Shown: positions 52,971-60,526 of the stretch, in pieces
How positions within the stretch are numbered: the first letter of the stretch is position 1
How the letters are laid out: each line of letters begins with the position of its first letter
Origin: an uncultured Christensenella sp.
GTDB taxonomy: Bacteria; Bacillota; Clostridia; Christensenellales; UBA1750
Direction: 5' to 3'
DNA: 64,000 nucleotides
Assembly: GCA_905193155.1 (NCBI GenBank)
Contig: CAJJNQ010000001.1
Span: forward strand, 1 to 64,000
Position numbers and translations under genes: made by a program
Notes under the pieces: generated by a model
Database searches by the model: none
Seen by the model: the letters and a program-made list of their open reading frames with translations, nothing else
Told to the model about the DNA's origin: nothing

Positions 52971-54286
52971 AAAGAGAGGCCGCCTTTCTCTCCGATGTAC
53001 ACGGCAACCTGCCCGCGCTGGAAGCCGTGCTGGCTGATCTTTCCCGCCGCGGCATCACGGAGGTCTACTTTCTGGGCGATGTGCTGGGCAAAGGCCCCGC
53101 TGTGGGCGAAGTGATCTCGCTGCTGCGGGCGCGTTGTGCAGGCGCGGTTTACGGCAACTGGGACAAGCTCGTGCTGCACGGAAAGGACGTAGAGCGCTTC
53201 GGTGCTTCCTATTATAGAGAGCGGTTGAGCGCAGAGGATCGCGCCTATCTGCTGAGCCTGCCCGAATCGCTGGAGATCGACTTCTGCGGCCGGTCGGTGC
53301 TGATGTACCACGGGCGCTTTTCCATCGACTGCGTGGTCACGCCGATGTTCAACAACTCCCGCGACAATGTGGAAAAGGCGCTCTATCGCTTCGGCCCGCA
53401 CGACATCACCCTGATGGGCGATGCGCACCACCCCTTTATGCTGACGCATCAGGGGCGTTTTTTGATGAACACCGGTGCGGTGGGCAACCCCTGCGACCGA
53501 ATGCCGCTGGCGTCTTATCTGATCCTGCGGGACGAGAACGGCGTGTTCTCCTCGGAGCACGTCCGCGTGCCCTACGATTTGAACCGCGCGGTGAGCATCG
53601 CGCTGCACACGCCACAGCTCCCGATGCTGGAAACCTATATCAACGAAACCGTGACGGCGGTTTACAGCCGCAGCTACAAGCCCAACACCAACACGCCGCA
53701 GACCAATCCCTGGGAAGAGCTGCCGCTCTCCGTTTATCATTTGCAAACCGGCGTGCTGGGGCTGCGGGAACCGCTGGATAAGCTGCTGCATAACCAGCTG
53801 CGTGACCATCCCGCAAAAAGCTATCTCCTCTTCGGCATTACCGATGGCAGCGGGCTGGAAAACGCGCCGCTCGCGCACGATGCACGGATCATCGGCGTGG
53901 ATATCAACGAGGACTACCTGCGCGCCTGCCGCAAGAAGCTGGACGCGCTGCAAAACCGGCTGAGCCTCGTGAAGATGGATCTTTCCTCTTCGCTTCGGTT
54001 TGCGCCGCGTGCAGAGGTCGTGCTGGCGAACCTCGTGCTGGAATACATCGGCGTGAATCCCTTTGCCCGGCAGATCGCCGCCATAAAGCCCGCCGCTGTC
54101 TCCTGCGCCGTGCTGCACGGCGCAGCGGGGCTGGCGCTTTCCACCGAAATCGAGCGGCAGTTTCGCGAGGTGGAGCTTTCCCACCTGACTGACGCCATGG
54201 AAGAATTGGACTACCGGCTGACGAGCCTTACTTCCGAACCTCTGCCCGGCGGCGCTCTGCTGCTGCAGCTGGATTTTACACAGTAA
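52967..54286 (+). CDS. Metallophosphoesterase fused to a methyltransferase-like domain
   Basis: A 439-residue two-domain protein. Residues 1 to about 210 are a YfcE-like calcineurin phosphoesterase: SDVHGNLPALEAV, LGDVLGKGP, GNWD, MYHGRF and GDAHHPF, with the metal-binding Asp, His and Asn in place (GNWD for the usual GNHD). Residues about 260-435 look like a class I SAM methyltransferase: LLFGITDGSGLE (motif I position), IIGVDINEDYLRACRKKL, VKMDLSS and VVLANLVLEYIG. Translationally coupled to the dehydrogenase-like gene. I know of no characterised protein with this pairing; substrate unknown. Confidence 0.75.
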   Translation: MKREAAFLSDVHGNLPALEAVLADLSRRGITEVYFLGDVLGKGPAVGEVISLLRARCAGAVYGNWDKLVLHGKDVERFGASYYRERLSAEDRAYLLSLPESLEIDFCGRSVLMYHGRFSIDCVVTPMFNNSRDNVEKALYRFGPHDITLMGDAHHPFMLTHQGRFLMNTGAVGNPCDRMPLASYLILRDENGVFSSEHVRVPYDLNRAVSIALHTPQLPMLETYINETVTAVYSRSYKPNTNTPQTNPWEELPLSVYHLQTGVLGLREPLDKLLHNQLRDHPAKSYLLFGITDGSGLENAPLAHDARIIGVDINEDYLRACRKKLDALQNRLSLVKMDLSSSLRFAPRAEVVLANLVLEYIGVNPFARQIAAIKPAAVSCAVLHGAAGLALSTEIERQFREVELSHLTDAMEELDYRLTSLTSEPLPGGALLLQLDFTQ

Positions 54287-54309
54287 ACTTCTGAAATGGT
54301 TCTCCTTAT

Positions 54310-54345
54310 CCCTCCGGATCTCTCAACATCCGGAGGGGATTTTTG
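54310..54345 (+). terminator. Terminator after the phosphoesterase-methyltransferase gene
   Basis: CCTCCGGAT pairs with ATCCGGAGG (8-nt loop) and runs into GGATTTTTG. Confidence 0.9.
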
Positions 54346-54718
54346 TTTTTCAAAGACCTCCGCCCTTCCTTCATTCTTTCGCCGGCAAAACCTCCGATTC
54401 CAAAGTTTTTTCGCTCTTCCGGCAACCTTTTTATCTAAAAACTTCATTTTCATCCTCCTGTTTTCTCTGTAAAAGCGAGGATATCATCTGGATAAGGAAA
54501 AACAGAAAGCTCATGTATACACGCCGGAAGATTTTTCTTGCGAAAGGCCGTCGCAATGAAAGAGGATACTTTTCGCTTAACAGGCGAACGAACAAGACCG
54601 CTTACGTCTATGATCTTCTTCCAAGGTTGTCAACCAAATGGCCGCTCCAAAGCCCTGCTTCGAAACAAACGGGCAAATTCCTTTTCCCCGCCGCCCAAAT
54701 TTTCCGGCTTCTCCATGC
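54346..54718. other. Gene-free stretch before the tRNA terminator
   Basis: About 370 bp between two terminators. Short frames here have no motif or ribosome site, and the one reaching 54803 runs antisense through the tRNA. I see nothing coding. Confidence 0.6.
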
Positions 54719-54757
54719 AAAAACGCCTGCAAGCTCCTTTCGGGCTTACAGGTGTTT
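54719..54757 (-). terminator. Terminator of tRNA-Arg
   Basis: ACACCTGTAAGC and GCTTGCAGGCGT pair with minor mismatches and T5 follows on the minus strand, 5 bp after the tRNA CCA end. Confidence 0.8.
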
Positions 54758-54761
54758 GATT

Positions 54762-54838
54762 TGGCGTCCCCGGCGCGATTCGAACGCGCGGCCTTTCGCT
54801 TAGGAGGCGAACGCTCTATCCTACTGAGCTACGGAGAC
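54762..54838 (-). tRNA. tRNA-Arg (anticodon CCT)
   Basis: A complete 77-nt cloverleaf with encoded CCA. Acceptor GTCTCCG pairs with CGGGGAC (one G-U); the D-arm region is GCTCAGTAGGATAGAGC; the anticodon stem TTCGC/GCGAA closes loop CTCCTAA with anticodon CCT; the T-arm is GCGCG-TTCGAAT-CGCGC. It reads AGG codons. Confidence 0.95.
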
Positions 54839-54857
54839 ATAGACCGGGAACATATCT

Positions 54858-54905
54858 ATTATAAGCACTCGGGGCGATTCTGTCAAACAGAATCGCCCCA
54901 AGTGC
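54858..54905 (-). promoter_or_regulatory. Consensus tRNA promoter embedded in a long hairpin
   Basis: On the minus strand TTGACA (54881-54886), exactly 17 bp, TATAAT (54858-54863): a perfect consensus promoter for the tRNA. The same DNA forms an 18-bp stem (54865-54882 with 54888-54905, one mismatch, loop TCAAA) that likely ends the upstream hydrolase transcript; the -35 box lies across its loop. Confidence 0.85.
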
Positions 54906-54936
54906 GCCGATCAGCGCTGTTCTTTTACGGAAATTA

Positions 54937-55740
54937 TCAGAGCTTATCGGGCGTGTAGAGCACCCAGGTGTTCTCGCGCATCCAATGGCGTTTGCAGGTG
55001 CCGCCAAACCAGGTGTAGTCCTCATCGCCCGCACCATGGGTTTCGATGATGGTGCGGATCGCGTCCTTCATCTCGTCGATATAGGCCGCGGGAACGCCCT
55101 CGACATTGTGGCCGTTGTGCAGCTCCTTGATGTAAGGGCGCAGCGGATCGAGCGCGTTGAGGCTGTCCAGATACTGCTGGAGTTTCAGCGAATGATCAAG
55201 CTGCAACCAGGTCTGCCCATTGATCGCGTCGCCGGAGAACAGGAAACCGGTCTGCCGATCGAGCAGCGCGATGGAACCGGGCGTGTGGCCGGCGATCAGC
55301 ACAACCTCCAGCACTTTGCCGCCCAGATCGATCTTCTCGCCCTCGCGGAGAGGTTTGATTTCGCAGTGCGCATACGGATCGAGGAAGGCTTCCAACTCTT
55401 CCCTGGTCGCGCCGTATTTTTCTGGATGGTCAAGATCAATATCCAGCTCTTTGCGGCGCGCGACAAATTCCTTATCGATGGCGACGTCGGCAGGGTGCAT
55501 ATAAGCTTCCTTAAAGAAGCAGTTGCCACCGGTGTGATCGCCGTGACCATGGGTATCAACGACAATCAGCGGCAGATCCTTAATCTCGCGCACAATGTCA
55601 TACAGGTTTTCCCTGCCGTTGACGGTGTCGATCACCGCCGCCTTGTCCTTGCCGCAGACCACATAGCAAACCGAATCGCCCGCATCGTCGATGCAGGTGA
55701 TTTCCGGCGTGAGCTTGTGCAGAACCGCTCTTCTTTTCAT
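54937..55740 (-). CDS. MBL fold metallo-hydrolase
   Basis: A 267-residue metallo-beta-lactamase fold enzyme with THGHGDHTGG (H64, H66, D68, H69), later GHTPGSIALLD and FSGDAINGQ. Closest in look to glyoxalase II-like or AHL-lactonase-like hydrolases, but the substrate is not evident. AGGAGG lies 8 nt before the ATG. Single gene between the MutS2-like gene and the tRNA. Confidence 0.88.
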   Translation of the reverse strand: MKRRAVLHKLTPEITCIDDAGDSVCYVVCGKDKAAVIDTVNGRENLYDIVREIKDLPLIVVDTHGHGDHTGGNCFFKEAYMHPADVAIDKEFVARRKELDIDLDHPEKYGATREELEAFLDPYAHCEIKPLREGEKIDLGGKVLEVVLIAGHTPGSIALLDRQTGFLFSGDAINGQTWLQLDHSLKLQQYLDSLNALDPLRPYIKELHNGHNVEGVPAAYIDEMKDAIRTIIETHGAGDEDYTWFGGTCKRHWMRENTWVLYTPDKL

Positions 55741-55811
55741 CGTAAATGTCCTCCTTGCGTATACTGACAGATTCAGTATACGCCGTTTCTTTGCAAATGT
55801 AAATTCCCAAC

Positions 55812-57746
55812 TCAGAGATGCGCATCCGGCTCGTCGGTCAGCGTCACCACACCGCCCTCTACATGATGCTTGCTCATCTTCTTTTTCATCTTGCGGTTGG
55901 CCACGCTATCAAGTACAATGTCCAGATCGTAATTTTCCGCATCGGGATAAAGCTCCTCCTTGCTCAGATGCGGCGAGAGCCTGCGGTGGTTGACGGTGTA
56001 CTTCCGATCCGCAACCTTGACCACGACCTCGCCCTTGGCGTTGGCCCCCTGCGCCACAATGCCGGTTCTGTGCAGGGGATGAACATACACGCTGTCCCCC
56101 ACCTGAAAGCGACTGCCGGGAGAAGGCTTTTTGACAGGCTGCGGCTCCACTTCCTCCTTCGGCGGTGCGGACGGCATTTTCACCGTCTTTTCCGCGGCAT
56201 TTATAGGCGCAGCTTTAAGCATTTTACTGCCGCAAACCTCTGCCGCACGAACCAGCACATCCTCCGGCAGGCCGAGGCGGCGCGCAATCAGCAGGGCGCA
56301 GCTCTGCCCTGCGCGTCCCAGCTCCATGCGGTAGAGCGGGCTCAGCGTGACAGGGTCAAAAGTCATGCTCGCGTTGAGGAAGCCCGGCGTGGTCTCCGCA
56401 AAGGTCTTGATTTCAGGATAATGCGTTGTCGCAAGGATCAGTGCGCCGCGGTTGGCCAATCCCTCCAACATGGCGACGGCCAGCCCCATGCCTTCCTGCG
56501 GGTCGGTGCCGTTGCCCAGTTCATCGCAGAGCACCAGCGTATCCGGCGTGGTCTTTTGCAGGATGTCCACCCAGCGCCGCACATGGGACGAAAAGGTGGA
56601 AAGGTTCTGCTCAATGGACTGCCCGTCACCCAAATCGCACAGCACCTGATCGAGCACCGGGAACAAGCCCTCCTTGCAGGGAACGTGCAGCCCGGTCTGC
56701 GCCATTAGGCAGAGCAGCCCCACGGTTTTGAGCGCAACAGTCTTGCCGCCGGTGTTGGGGCCGGTGATCACCACGCCCACTTCCGCAGGCTGCGTGCCGA
56801 GAAAGAAATCCAGCGGCACGCAGCTCTTGACGGACAGCAGCGGATGCCTTGCGCTCACCAGGCGAATCTGCCGCAAGTCCTCCACGCGCGGTTCAACGGC
56901 GCGCTGCTGCTTTGCCAGTGCGGCGCAGGCAAAGTAGAAATCCAGTTCTTCCAGGCACTCCTTATTCTGCTTAAGCTCTGCCGCCTTTTCCGCAAAGCGC
57001 GCGGAAAGCTCGGCCAGTATGCGCTGAATCTCGTTCCGCTCCCGGATGCGCAGCATTTCCAGCTCTTCGCGCATGGAGCCGACAGAAGAAGGCTCGATGA
57101 ACACCGTCGATCCGCTGGACGAGAGGTCTGCCACCGATCCCGCCACTTCGCGGCGGTGCTCCTTTTTCAGCGGCAGTACGAGCCTCCCGCCGCGCTGCGT
57201 GACAAACTGATCCGCAAACCAGCCCGGATGGGCGCGCAGCAGCGATTCCAGCTTGGCGCGCATCCGCTCCTCCACAATCTCCGCCTGACGGCGCACCGAG
57301 CGCAGCTCCGGCGAGGCGCGGTCGTCCACCTCGTCGCCGCGAATGCAGCGCTCCACCTCATCCGCCAGCTCCGGCAGCGCGTCGATGGAAAACTGCCAGG
57401 CGGCGATCTCCGATGCGGTTTCCTTCATGCGGCCGAGGTACAACTGCATCCTTCGGCAGGCGGTCAGAAACATGCCCAGCTTCGTCAGCTGGTCGGTGGA
57501 AAGGATCTCGTTCAGTTTCAGCAGCGGCAATGCGGCTTCCACGCCGGTGATCGCCGTCAGCGGCGGGGCGGAAACCTCCAGGCAGCGCGCCGCCTGTCCG
57601 ATCCAGTGCGCCCGCTGATGAATCAGTGCAAGGTCCTTGGTCGGGCGCAATTCCAGTGCGCGGCGGCGCGCCGCTTCGGTATGCGTCAATTCCGCAATCT
57701 GATCCAGTATGGTCGTATATTCCAGCATTTCCAATGCGTCATTCAT
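55812..57746 (-). CDS. MutS2-like ATPase without Smr domain
   Basis: A 644-residue MutS-family protein: core and clamp helices (to about 290), ATPase domain with Walker A GPNTGGKTVALK (about 330), STFSSH and Walker B LVLCDELGNGTDP, then a Lys/Pro linker (about 520-550) and a KOW-like beta module (RFQVGDSVYVHPLHRTG to KYTVNHRRL). Classical MutS2 is near 780 residues and ends in an Smr nuclease domain, which is absent here; the last ~45 residues are unlike Smr. MutS2 proteins act in recombination control or stalled-ribosome rescue. Its ATG overlaps the GNAT stop (ATGA). Confidence 0.87.
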   Translation of the reverse strand: MNDALEMLEYTTILDQIAELTHTEAARRRALELRPTKDLALIHQRAHWIGQAARCLEVSAPPLTAITGVEAALPLLKLNEILSTDQLTKLGMFLTACRRMQLYLGRMKETASEIAAWQFSIDALPELADEVERCIRGDEVDDRASPELRSVRRQAEIVEERMRAKLESLLRAHPGWFADQFVTQRGGRLVLPLKKEHRREVAGSVADLSSSGSTVFIEPSSVGSMREELEMLRIRERNEIQRILAELSARFAEKAAELKQNKECLEELDFYFACAALAKQQRAVEPRVEDLRQIRLVSARHPLLSVKSCVPLDFFLGTQPAEVGVVITGPNTGGKTVALKTVGLLCLMAQTGLHVPCKEGLFPVLDQVLCDLGDGQSIEQNLSTFSSHVRRWVDILQKTTPDTLVLCDELGNGTDPQEGMGLAVAMLEGLANRGALILATTHYPEIKTFAETTPGFLNASMTFDPVTLSPLYRMELGRAGQSCALLIARRLGLPEDVLVRAAEVCGSKMLKAAPINAAEKTVKMPSAPPKEEVEPQPVKKPSPGSRFQVGDSVYVHPLHRTGIVAQGANAKGEVVVKVADRKYTVNHRRLSPHLSKEELYPDAENYDLDIVLDSVANRKMKKKMSKHHVEGGVVTLTDEPDAHL

Positions 57747-58354
57747 TTCTCTGTTTTCCTCTTTTCCTTATGGGGGAAGTTCTTCTCGAATTCCTCCAGT
57801 TCTTTCGGATCAACCTGAAATTCCGGTGCAAAGTACAGCACGCCGGAAATGTCTTTCAGTCCGTTCGGCTGCAATTCTATCGCCATCTGCACCTCCGGCT
57901 CGGTTACTTCCTCGATCTGCACGCCAAACTCCTGTGCGCTCTTGAACCCGAAGCGGTGGTAATACTTCGGATTTCCGGTGATAAACACGCCGTTCCATCC
58001 CGCCTTTCCGGCCAATTCCAGCGTGTGACGCACCAGTGCGCCGCCTACGCCCCTGCCCTGCCATTCCGGCAGCACGCCGAGGGGGCCGAAGGCCGCCGTC
58101 TCCCATTGCTTTCCATCCGGGTGCTCAATTCGGGCTTTGGTATAGAGAATCTGCCCAACGATGCGTCCGTTTTCGTCCACTGCCACGCAAGAAAGGTCGC
58201 CAAGGCAGGCATCCTTCCCGCGCAGCTTGTGGACAATCAGGTGCTCATCGCACCCGGGTGCGTAGACGCCCCAGAACGCCTCCCGCACCAGATTTTCCAC
58301 CTCGGCATAGTCCTTGGGCATCTCTTTTCGGATGGTGAATTTGTATTGCGTCAT
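57743..58354 (-). CDS. GNAT family N-acetyltransferase (YhbS-like)
   Basis: A 203-residue acetyltransferase: IRKEMPKDYAEVENLVREAFW start, CVAVDENGRIVGQIL, LGVLPEWQGRGVGGALVRHTL (acetyl-CoA loop Q-G-R-G-V-G) and YYHRFGF. The layout and length match the YhbS group. GGAGG lies 10 nt before the ATG. It is the middle gene of a three-gene operon with the 46-residue protein and the MutS2-like gene. Confidence 0.9.
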   Translation of the reverse strand: MTQYKFTIRKEMPKDYAEVENLVREAFWGVYAPGCDEHLIVHKLRGKDACLGDLSCVAVDENGRIVGQILYTKARIEHPDGKQWETAAFGPLGVLPEWQGRGVGGALVRHTLELAGKAGWNGVFITGNPKYYHRFGFKSAQEFGVQIEEVTEPEVQMAIELQPNGLKDISGVLYFAPEFQVDPKELEEFEKNFPHKEKRKTEK

Positions 58355-58372
58355 ACCGTTTTTTCCTCCTGT

Positions 58373-58513
58373 TCATCCGTTCTTTTCGGTTTCTTTCAGC
58401 ATTTCTTCCAGCTTTTCCAGCAGAAAGGGCGGTTCGGCCGGCGGACGCGCAGACAAAGTCCTCCCGTGCTCGCGACACTTGTTCTGGATCTCCTTTGGCA
58501 ATAATGAACGCAT
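58373..58513 (-). CDS. Small 46-residue protein, unknown
   Basis: Short basic-then-acidic protein (start MRSLLPKEIQNKCREHG, ending in a Lys/Glu-rich helix LLEKLEEMLKETEKNG). Evidence that it is real: GGAGG 8 nt before the ATG, an independent ribosome site for the next gene 18 bp after its stop, and codon use like its neighbours. First gene after the terminator at 58572-58597. One cysteine. No family recognised. Confidence 0.65.
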   Translation of the reverse strand: MRSLLPKEIQNKCREHGRTLSARPPAEPPFLLEKLEEMLKETEKNG

Positions 58514-58571
58514 GTAAACCTCCTGTTCTGCGGGTGCAGACCGGGAGCGGGGAATTTTTTGAACGCAAAAA

Positions 58572-58813
58572 AGACTGCGGCAAAAGTACCGCAGTCTCAT
58601 CATTCTTCCATGACGGAGAAAATGCGACTTGACGATGTGTTTTTGCGCCCATAACACCCGCCCGCATCTGCCCCGCTTTTTTTCAAATTGGGGTCAGAAA
58701 ACACACCTGCGAAAAAGATGCTTTTCCGCAGCCTTGCGAGAGGGAAACCTATTCGGTTCCTTAGTTATGAGCAATAACCGACATCCACAGTCCTCCGTGT
58801 TTCTTCTTCAAAC
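58572..58813 (-). ncRNA. Probable structured non-coding RNA with own promoter and terminator
   Basis: No reading frame of note. On the minus strand TTGACA (58844-58849), 17 bp, TATACT (58821-58826) predicts a start near 58814, and AGACTGCGG/CCGCAGTCT (58572-58597) followed by T6 ends the transcript at about 240 nt. The two ends can pair in nested blocks (58793-58798 with 58613-58618, 58789-58792 with 58626-58629, 58781-58785 with 58634-58638) and a strong hairpin lies inside (58707-58731). The long interrupted closing stem recalls 6S RNA, but identity is not shown. Confidence 0.6.
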
Positions 58814-58820
58814 CGGCTTC

Positions 58821-58849
58821 AGTATACGCCGGAAAAAGGCCTCTGTCAA
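58821..58849 (-). promoter_or_regulatory. Near-consensus promoter at the end of the esterase gene
   Basis: TTGACA, 17 bp, TATACT on the minus strand; the -35 box overlaps the esterase stop codon. No protein gene starts within 300 bp downstream, pointing to the RNA gene. Confidence 0.75.
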
Positions 58850-59715
58850 GCCTCCATATTCTCATCCAGCCAATCGGCAATGGCGGCGAGCAGCTTTTCC
58901 TGAGAGAATTCGACGGTCGCATGCGCCGCGCCCTTGACGATGATCAGGTCGCAGGGAACGCCCGCGGCGGTGAGCTTGTCGTAAAGCGCCTGCGACTGCG
59001 CAAAGGGCACCAAAGTATCCTTGTCGCCGTGCAGGATCAAAAACGGCGGCGCGGAAGGTGAAACATATTCGATGGGGCTGGCCTCCCTGGCAAGCTCCAT
59101 CTTATCCTGCGGATAACCGCCCAGCAGTTTTACGAGGTTCGCCGTCGGCGGGATGGCGGATCTATCCGCGCCCCTGGCCTTTGCAGCCGCCACCAGGTCG
59201 ACCACGCCGTACCAATCCACCACCGCCTGCACGCGGTCGGAAACCGCGCTCCACTGATCGCCCTTGAACTCGGGCTTATCGGGCGTGAGGCCTGCCAGCG
59301 ACACGAGATGTCCGCCCGCAGAATCGCCCATCACCGCAATGCGGTCGGGATCGGCGCGGAACTTCTCCGCGTTGGCGCGCACGAAGCGGATCGCCGTCTT
59401 GACATCGATGATCTGCGCCGGGAAAGGCGCTGTGTTGCTGATGCGGTATTCCGCCAGGCAGACGATATAGCCGCGCTTGGCGAACAGCGCCATATCGGTC
59501 AGCCGGTTTTCCGGCTCGCAGCATTCCCAGCCGCCGCCGCAGATCCAGATCAGCACCGGATATCCCTTGCCCTCCGGGGCCTTGGCCGGATAGACGACGT
59601 GCATCTTCAGCGGAATTGCACCCGTGTTATAGATATCGGGAACAAAGGAGAAAGTCAGCCCCAGAGCAGTATGCACCTCGGGCTCGAGATGATCGAATTC
59701 CATCGTGCGAATCAT
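58846..59715 (-). CDS. Alpha/beta hydrolase (esterase/lipase, BD-FAE or acetylxylan-esterase-like)
   Basis: A 289-residue serine hydrolase: oxyanion-loop IWICGGGWE, nucleophile elbow GDSAGG, catalytic Asp in LHGDKDTLVP and His in KGAAHATVEF. No signal peptide. The ATG at 59715 follows GGAGGG; a longer frame from 59844 overlaps the MarR gene and is rejected. Likely deacetylates or de-esterifies a small sugar or xenobiotic. It lies 88 bp after the MarR gene on the same strand, so MarR may control it. Confidence 0.9.
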   Translation of the reverse strand: MIRTMEFDHLEPEVHTALGLTFSFVPDIYNTGAIPLKMHVVYPAKAPEGKGYPVLIWICGGGWECCEPENRLTDMALFAKRGYIVCLAEYRISNTAPFPAQIIDVKTAIRFVRANAEKFRADPDRIAVMGDSAGGHLVSLAGLTPDKPEFKGDQWSAVSDRVQAVVDWYGVVDLVAAAKARGADRSAIPPTANLVKLLGGYPQDKMELAREASPIEYVSPSAPPFLILHGDKDTLVPFAQSQALYDKLTAAGVPCDLIIVKGAAHATVEFSQEKLLAAIADWLDENMEA

Positions 59716-59803
59716 AATTGGCCCTCCTTGACGTCGATTCAAAGCAGGGGACGCTCCTCCCCCGTTTCTTTCGTTACCAGCATACCCCGGTCTAAATCGA
59801 TTG

Positions 59804-60250
59804 TCAATCAATGGCAGAGCGCTCCTGTTCAGAAACGTTTTCAAAGAGCTGATTCAATACGCGCAGAAAAACCCCCCGCTCCTCATTCGTCACGCCGCAA
59901 TAGAGGATATCGGTCAGCTCCTGCGTGGCCTCATGACAGGCCTGGCGGTGGCTGCGTCCGCTGCGGGTGAGCTTAACGCGCACCACGCGCCGGTCTTTTT
60001 CATCGCCGGATCGCTCCACAAGGCCGAATTGCTCCATTCTCGTCAGCGAAAGCGACAATGTGGATTTGTCGAGCGATGTCATTTCCGACAGTTTTCGTAC
60101 CGGAATATCATCCTGTTCATAAAGAGCCATTAAAATGCGTCCCTGCGCGGGAGAGAGTCTGCCCAGCCCGTGTCTGCGAAGCAGCCTGGTAAGCAGTCTT
60201 TCCTTGATATGATACACTCCGGACAGAGCAAATAAAGACTTATCCTGCAT
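59804..60250 (-). CDS. MarR family transcriptional regulator
   Basis: A 148-residue winged-helix regulator: LSPAQGRILMALYEQDDIPVRKLSEMTSLDKSTLSLSLTRME (recognition helix) and wing GDEKDRRVVRVKLT. Probably a dimer sensing a small ligand. Own promoter at 60287-60315. Divergent from the isomerase gene and upstream of the esterase gene, either of which may be its target. Confidence 0.92.
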   Translation of the reverse strand: MQDKSLFALSGVYHIKERLLTRLLRRHGLGRLSPAQGRILMALYEQDDIPVRKLSEMTSLDKSTLSLSLTRMEQFGLVERSGDEKDRRVVRVKLTRSGRSHRQACHEATQELTDILYCGVTNEERGVFLRVLNQLFENVSEQERSAID

Positions 60251-60286
60251 ATGGTCGGTCCCCTAACTTGTATTATTTCATTGCCT

Positions 60287-60315
60287 ATTATACAGAACTA
60301 TGTTGTGATTTGCAA
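60287..60315 (-). promoter_or_regulatory. Promoter of the MarR gene
   Basis: TTGCAA (60310-60315), 17 bp, TATAAT (60287-60292) on the minus strand. Confidence 0.7.
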
Positions 60316-60460
60316 TAGTTTTACACGAATTATTCCATCAAAAATCTAAATTTTATTTTTGTTTTCATTCAAAACTTTATTAGCACATTTCGGTAAGATT
60401 AGCCCCGGTTCATTCATTGAATTGTTTCAACTTATTCATTGGAAATTTGTACTCCGCCCT

Positions 60461-60488
60461 TTGCAATTTGCGGCGAAGATGATACAAT
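60461..60488 (+). promoter_or_regulatory. Promoter of the isomerase-like gene
   Basis: TTGCAA (60461-60466), 16 bp, TACAAT (60483-60488). Upstream, 60316-60460 is AT-rich and holds two copies of ATTCATTG (within 60411-60441) that could be regulator half sites. Confidence 0.6.
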
Positions 60489-60526
60489 AAATGTAGAGTC
60501 TGGAACGAACATGGAGGTGTTCCCCA

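Noticed and set aside
54513..54803. A 96-codon plus-strand open frame before the MBL gene
   Set aside because: Its end is the antisense of tRNA-Arg (the peptide PRRDSNARPFA is the well-known translation of a tRNA complement).
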